Assembly: GCA_002365735.1 (NCBI GenBank)
Contig: DEZY01000019.1
Location: 10,978-18,386 of the forward strand
Length of the DNA: 7,409 nt
Source: Actinobacteria bacterium UBA3120
GTDB taxonomy: Bacteria; Actinomycetota; Actinomycetes; S36-B12
Reading direction: 5' to 3'
Shown here: piece by piece, positions 6,013 to 7,409 of the stretch
How positions within the stretch are numbered: the stretch's first letter is position 1
Layout of the letters: the number at the start of each line of letters is the position of its first letter
Notes under the pieces: generated by a model
Database searches by the model: none
Seen by the model: the letters and a program-made list of their open reading frames with translations, nothing else
What the model was told of the DNA's origin: nothing
Position numbers and translations under genes: made by a program

Positions 6013-6996
6013 ATGCAGCAACGACCTCTGGGCAATTCGGGAATTCGAGTGGGACGGCTGGCGCTCGGAACCATGAACTGGGGCCGGACAACAGATGAAT
6101 ATGAGGCCCGCGACCAGCTTGCGGCTTTCCTCGACGCCGGTGGGACGTTAATCGACACCGCCGATGTGTACTCCGAGGGTGTGAGCGAGCAATTGCTGGG
6201 CACCCTTATCGAGGAGTTTGAGTGTCGAGATTCGATTGTGCTGGCCACCAAGGCGGTCTCGTTGCCGAACACCGAGCGTAGGTTCAATGCCAGCCGTGGA
6301 CATCTACTTGACGCCCTTGATCGTAGTTTGAAGCGGCTCAATGTTGATCACATTGATTTATGGCAAATGCATGCCTGGGATTCCTACACGCCCCTGGAAG
6401 AGACACTTTCGGCGATTGATTCGGCGGTCGCTTCAGGTAGGGTGCGTTACGCGGGGATATCCAATTACTCTGGATGGCAAAGCGCGCGCGCGTGCACGAT
6501 GCAACAGCTAAAGCCAGATTCTGCGCCATTGATCACCACGCAGATGGAGTACTCGCTGCTGGAGCGCGGTGTTGAACGCGAGATTGTCCCTGCTGCCAAA
6601 TCACTGGGTATCGGCATTCTCCCGTGGTCGCCACTGGGTAGAGGCGTGCTGACCGGTAAGTACCGGCACTCAATCCCGATCGACTCACGTGGTGCCAGCT
6701 CAGACACGAGTGCTTTTGTTAACCTGTATTCGGATGAACGAGCAAAAAGAATTGTTGATGCACTTGCAACGGCCGCGCAGGGTCTGGATGCCAGCCCCGC
6801 AGAAGTTGCACTCGCTTGGGTGCGTGACCGACCTGGCGTCATTGCCCCGATTCTGGGCGCACGGACCAATGCCCAATTACTTTTGGCTCTTGGCTCAGAA
6901 GAACTTGAGTTGCCTGAGGAAATCACGGCCGCCCTCGATGATATTTCTGATCCACACATGGCATACCCAGAATCAGGCTGGGCGCAGCGCAGGTGA
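6013..6996 (+). CDS. Aldo/keto reductase
   Basis: NAD(P)H-dependent reductase of the aldo/keto reductase superfamily, cytosolic, substrate unknown. It has 327 residues in a single (beta/alpha)8 barrel. The catalytic tetrad is complete: D48 in TLIDTADVY, Y53, K80 in VLATK and H120 in LWQMHAWD. Other family segments are SRGHLLDALDRSLKRLNVDHIDL, VRYAGISNYSGWQ, the cofactor-phosphate region QMEYSLLERGVE and GIGILPWSPLGRGVLTGKY, and near the end PILGARTNAQLL. The ATG at 6013 is the first in frame and gives the family N-terminus (MQQRPLGNSGIRVGRLALGTM). It lacks a Shine-Dalgarno sequence, and TACGGT six bases upstream suggests a leaderless mRNA. It is 18 bp from the DUF5703 gene and probably co-transcribed with it. 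The long open frame on the opposite strand (7139-6465) is a shadow. Confidence 0.94.
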   Translation: MQQRPLGNSGIRVGRLALGTMNWGRTTDEYEARDQLAAFLDAGGTLIDTADVYSEGVSEQLLGTLIEEFECRDSIVLATKAVSLPNTERRFNASRGHLLDALDRSLKRLNVDHIDLWQMHAWDSYTPLEETLSAIDSAVASGRVRYAGISNYSGWQSARACTMQQLKPDSAPLITTQMEYSLLERGVEREIVPAAKSLGIGILPWSPLGRGVLTGKYRHSIPIDSRGASSDTSAFVNLYSDERAKRIVDALATAAQGLDASPAEVALAWVRDRPGVIAPILGARTNAQLLLALGSEELELPEEITAALDDISDPHMAYPESGWAQRR

Positions 6997-7014
6997 TGTG
7001 CGGGTGAAACATCA

Positions 7015-7212
7015 ATGACTCGTCTGGAACCAACTTGGGAGTTTTGGGAAATTCTTTTTTCTCGCGATAGCGATCGTGAGGAGACGCGTGAGTTTCTGAC
7101 CTTCAAAGCTGATCGTGGTCGTTGGGAGCTAGACCGCACCAGGATTTACCGGGATGGGCGCAAAAAGGTCCGGCTGCGCCGCAAGGTGTACCGGATTGAA
7201 AAGGCGATGTAG
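7015..7212 (+). CDS. DUF5703 family small basic protein
   Basis: Small actinobacterial family of unknown function, 65 residues. The recognisable part is the C-terminal two-thirds, with GRWELDRTRIYRDGRKKVRLRRKVYRI (about 35-61), a WELDR-Y-DGR-LRR pattern. The protein is strongly basic at its C-terminus, with a predicted strand-rich fold and no membrane segment or signal peptide. The start ATG at 7015 lies 18 bp after the aldo/keto reductase stop, with only a weak GGGTGA upstream; the frame closes at that same TGA (6994-6996), so no longer version exists. It ends in TAG at 7212, directly against the stop of the convergent peptidase gene. The DUF5703-peptidase neighbourhood is, from memory, common in Actinobacteria, which supports the call. 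Confidence 0.8.
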   Translation: MTRLEPTWEFWEILFSRDSDREETREFLTFKADRGRWELDRTRIYRDGRKKVRLRRKVYRIEKAM

Positions 7213-7409
7213 TCAGACCGCGCGTAAGAAACGATCGAGTGCCCGTACACCGAAGTGCAATCCGTCAATGGGCACCCGCTCATCCACTCCGTGAAACATC
7301 CGCCAGTAATCCAAATCTGGTGGCATGCGCAACGGCGAGAAGCCGTAGCAGTCGATCTCGAGTCTGCTGAGTGCCTTCGCATCCGTGCCTCCGGAAATCA
7401 TGTAGGGGA
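7213..7409 (-). CDS. M20-family metallopeptidase (dipeptidase-like), C-terminal part only
   Basis: Only the last 64 full codons are inside the window, and the frame is open to the right edge, so the gene begins beyond 7409. The visible end reads PYMISGGTDAKALSRLEIDCYGF, then PLRMPPDLDYWRMFHGVDERVPIDGL and a final helix. The SGGTDAK segment and the HGVDERVP segment are typical of M20/M25/M40 metallo-hydrolases; the histidine of FHGVDE is the expected late zinc ligand. The family hydrolyses peptides or N-acyl amino acids with two zinc ions, but the remaining metal ligands, the dimerisation domain and the substrate specificity cannot be judged. The stop TGA (7215-7213) abuts the DUF5703 stop with no spacer. 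Confidence 0.85.
   Translation of the reverse strand, partial: PYMISGGTDAKALSRLEIDCYGFSPLRMPPDLDYWRMFHGVDERVPIDGLHFGVRALDRFLRAV

Noticed and set aside
6482..6498. Run of 17 alternating purines and pyrimidines (GC-rich), a possible Z-DNA tract.
   Set aside because: It encodes ordinary residues (Ala-Arg-Ala-Cys-Thr) within the aldo/keto reductase and is explained by codon use.
6465..7139. Open frame of 224 codons on the minus strand opposite the aldo/keto reductase gene.
   Set aside because: It is Ser/Arg-rich, matches no family I recognise, and lies antisense to a gene with a complete catalytic tetrad. It also runs into the DUF5703 gene.
1..7409. Search for mobile elements, CRISPR arrays, tRNA or rRNA genes, toxin-antitoxin or phage genes.
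   Set aside because: No repeat arrays, terminal inverted repeats, transposase motifs or RNA gene signatures were seen. All sequence is accounted for by housekeeping genes and short intergenic regions.

Overview
The window looks like a compact stretch of chromosome from an actinobacterium (Actinomycetes). The evidence is mshC, the cysteine ligase of mycothiol synthesis, a thiol pathway confined to Actinobacteria. Three further markers agree with it: the actinobacterial trio of an MSMEG_4193-type phosphatase, DUF3090 and an SCO1664-type kinase-like protein; a coenzyme-F420-type luciferase-like oxidoreductase; and a DUF5703 protein. By eye the G+C content is in the mid-50s percent, low for many soil actinomycetes. 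With the very tight gene packing, this is compatible with a small or partly streamlined genome. I cannot name the genus.

Layout, left to right. (1) 1-684 (+): the 3' part of gnd, a short-form 6-phosphogluconate dehydrogenase, cut by the window edge. (2) 681-3953 (-): a four-gene cluster, in transcription order histidine phosphatase (3953-3258), DUF3090 protein (3265-2696), SCO1664-family kinase-like protein (2721-1939) and mshC (1907-681). The first three overlap one another and mshC follows after 31 bp. (3) 3954-4058: a 105-bp intergenic region, the longest in the window, holding an inverted repeat and a probable promoter. (4) 4059-5953 (-): an F420-type LLM oxidoreductase followed 2 bp later by uppP, undecaprenyl-diphosphatase. 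(5) 5954-6012: a 59-bp divergent promoter region. (6) 6013-7212 (+): an aldo/keto reductase and a small DUF5703 protein. (7) 7213-7409 (-): the C-terminal end of an M20-family metallopeptidase, cut by the window edge. Both convergent junctions are compressed to nothing: gnd and mshC overlap by 4 bp at their stop codons, and the DUF5703 and peptidase stops abut with no bases between. No stretch above 300 bp lacks a gene.

The genes are housekeeping and redox functions: pentose phosphate pathway, mycothiol, F420- and NAD(P)H-linked oxidoreductases, recycling of the cell-wall lipid carrier, and peptide hydrolysis. I see no mobile element, CRISPR array, tRNA, rRNA or integration site. The two most interesting signals are: (a) four of the eight visible start codons (phosphatase, mshC, LLM oxidoreductase, aldo/keto reductase) are each preceded by TANNNT exactly six bases upstream, the signature of leaderless actinobacterial transcripts, while the other four starts lack it; and (b) the uncharacterised kinase-like/phosphatase/DUF3090 trio lies in one apparent transcription unit with mshC, which suggests, without proving, a role connected to mycothiol or inositol-phosphate chemistry.
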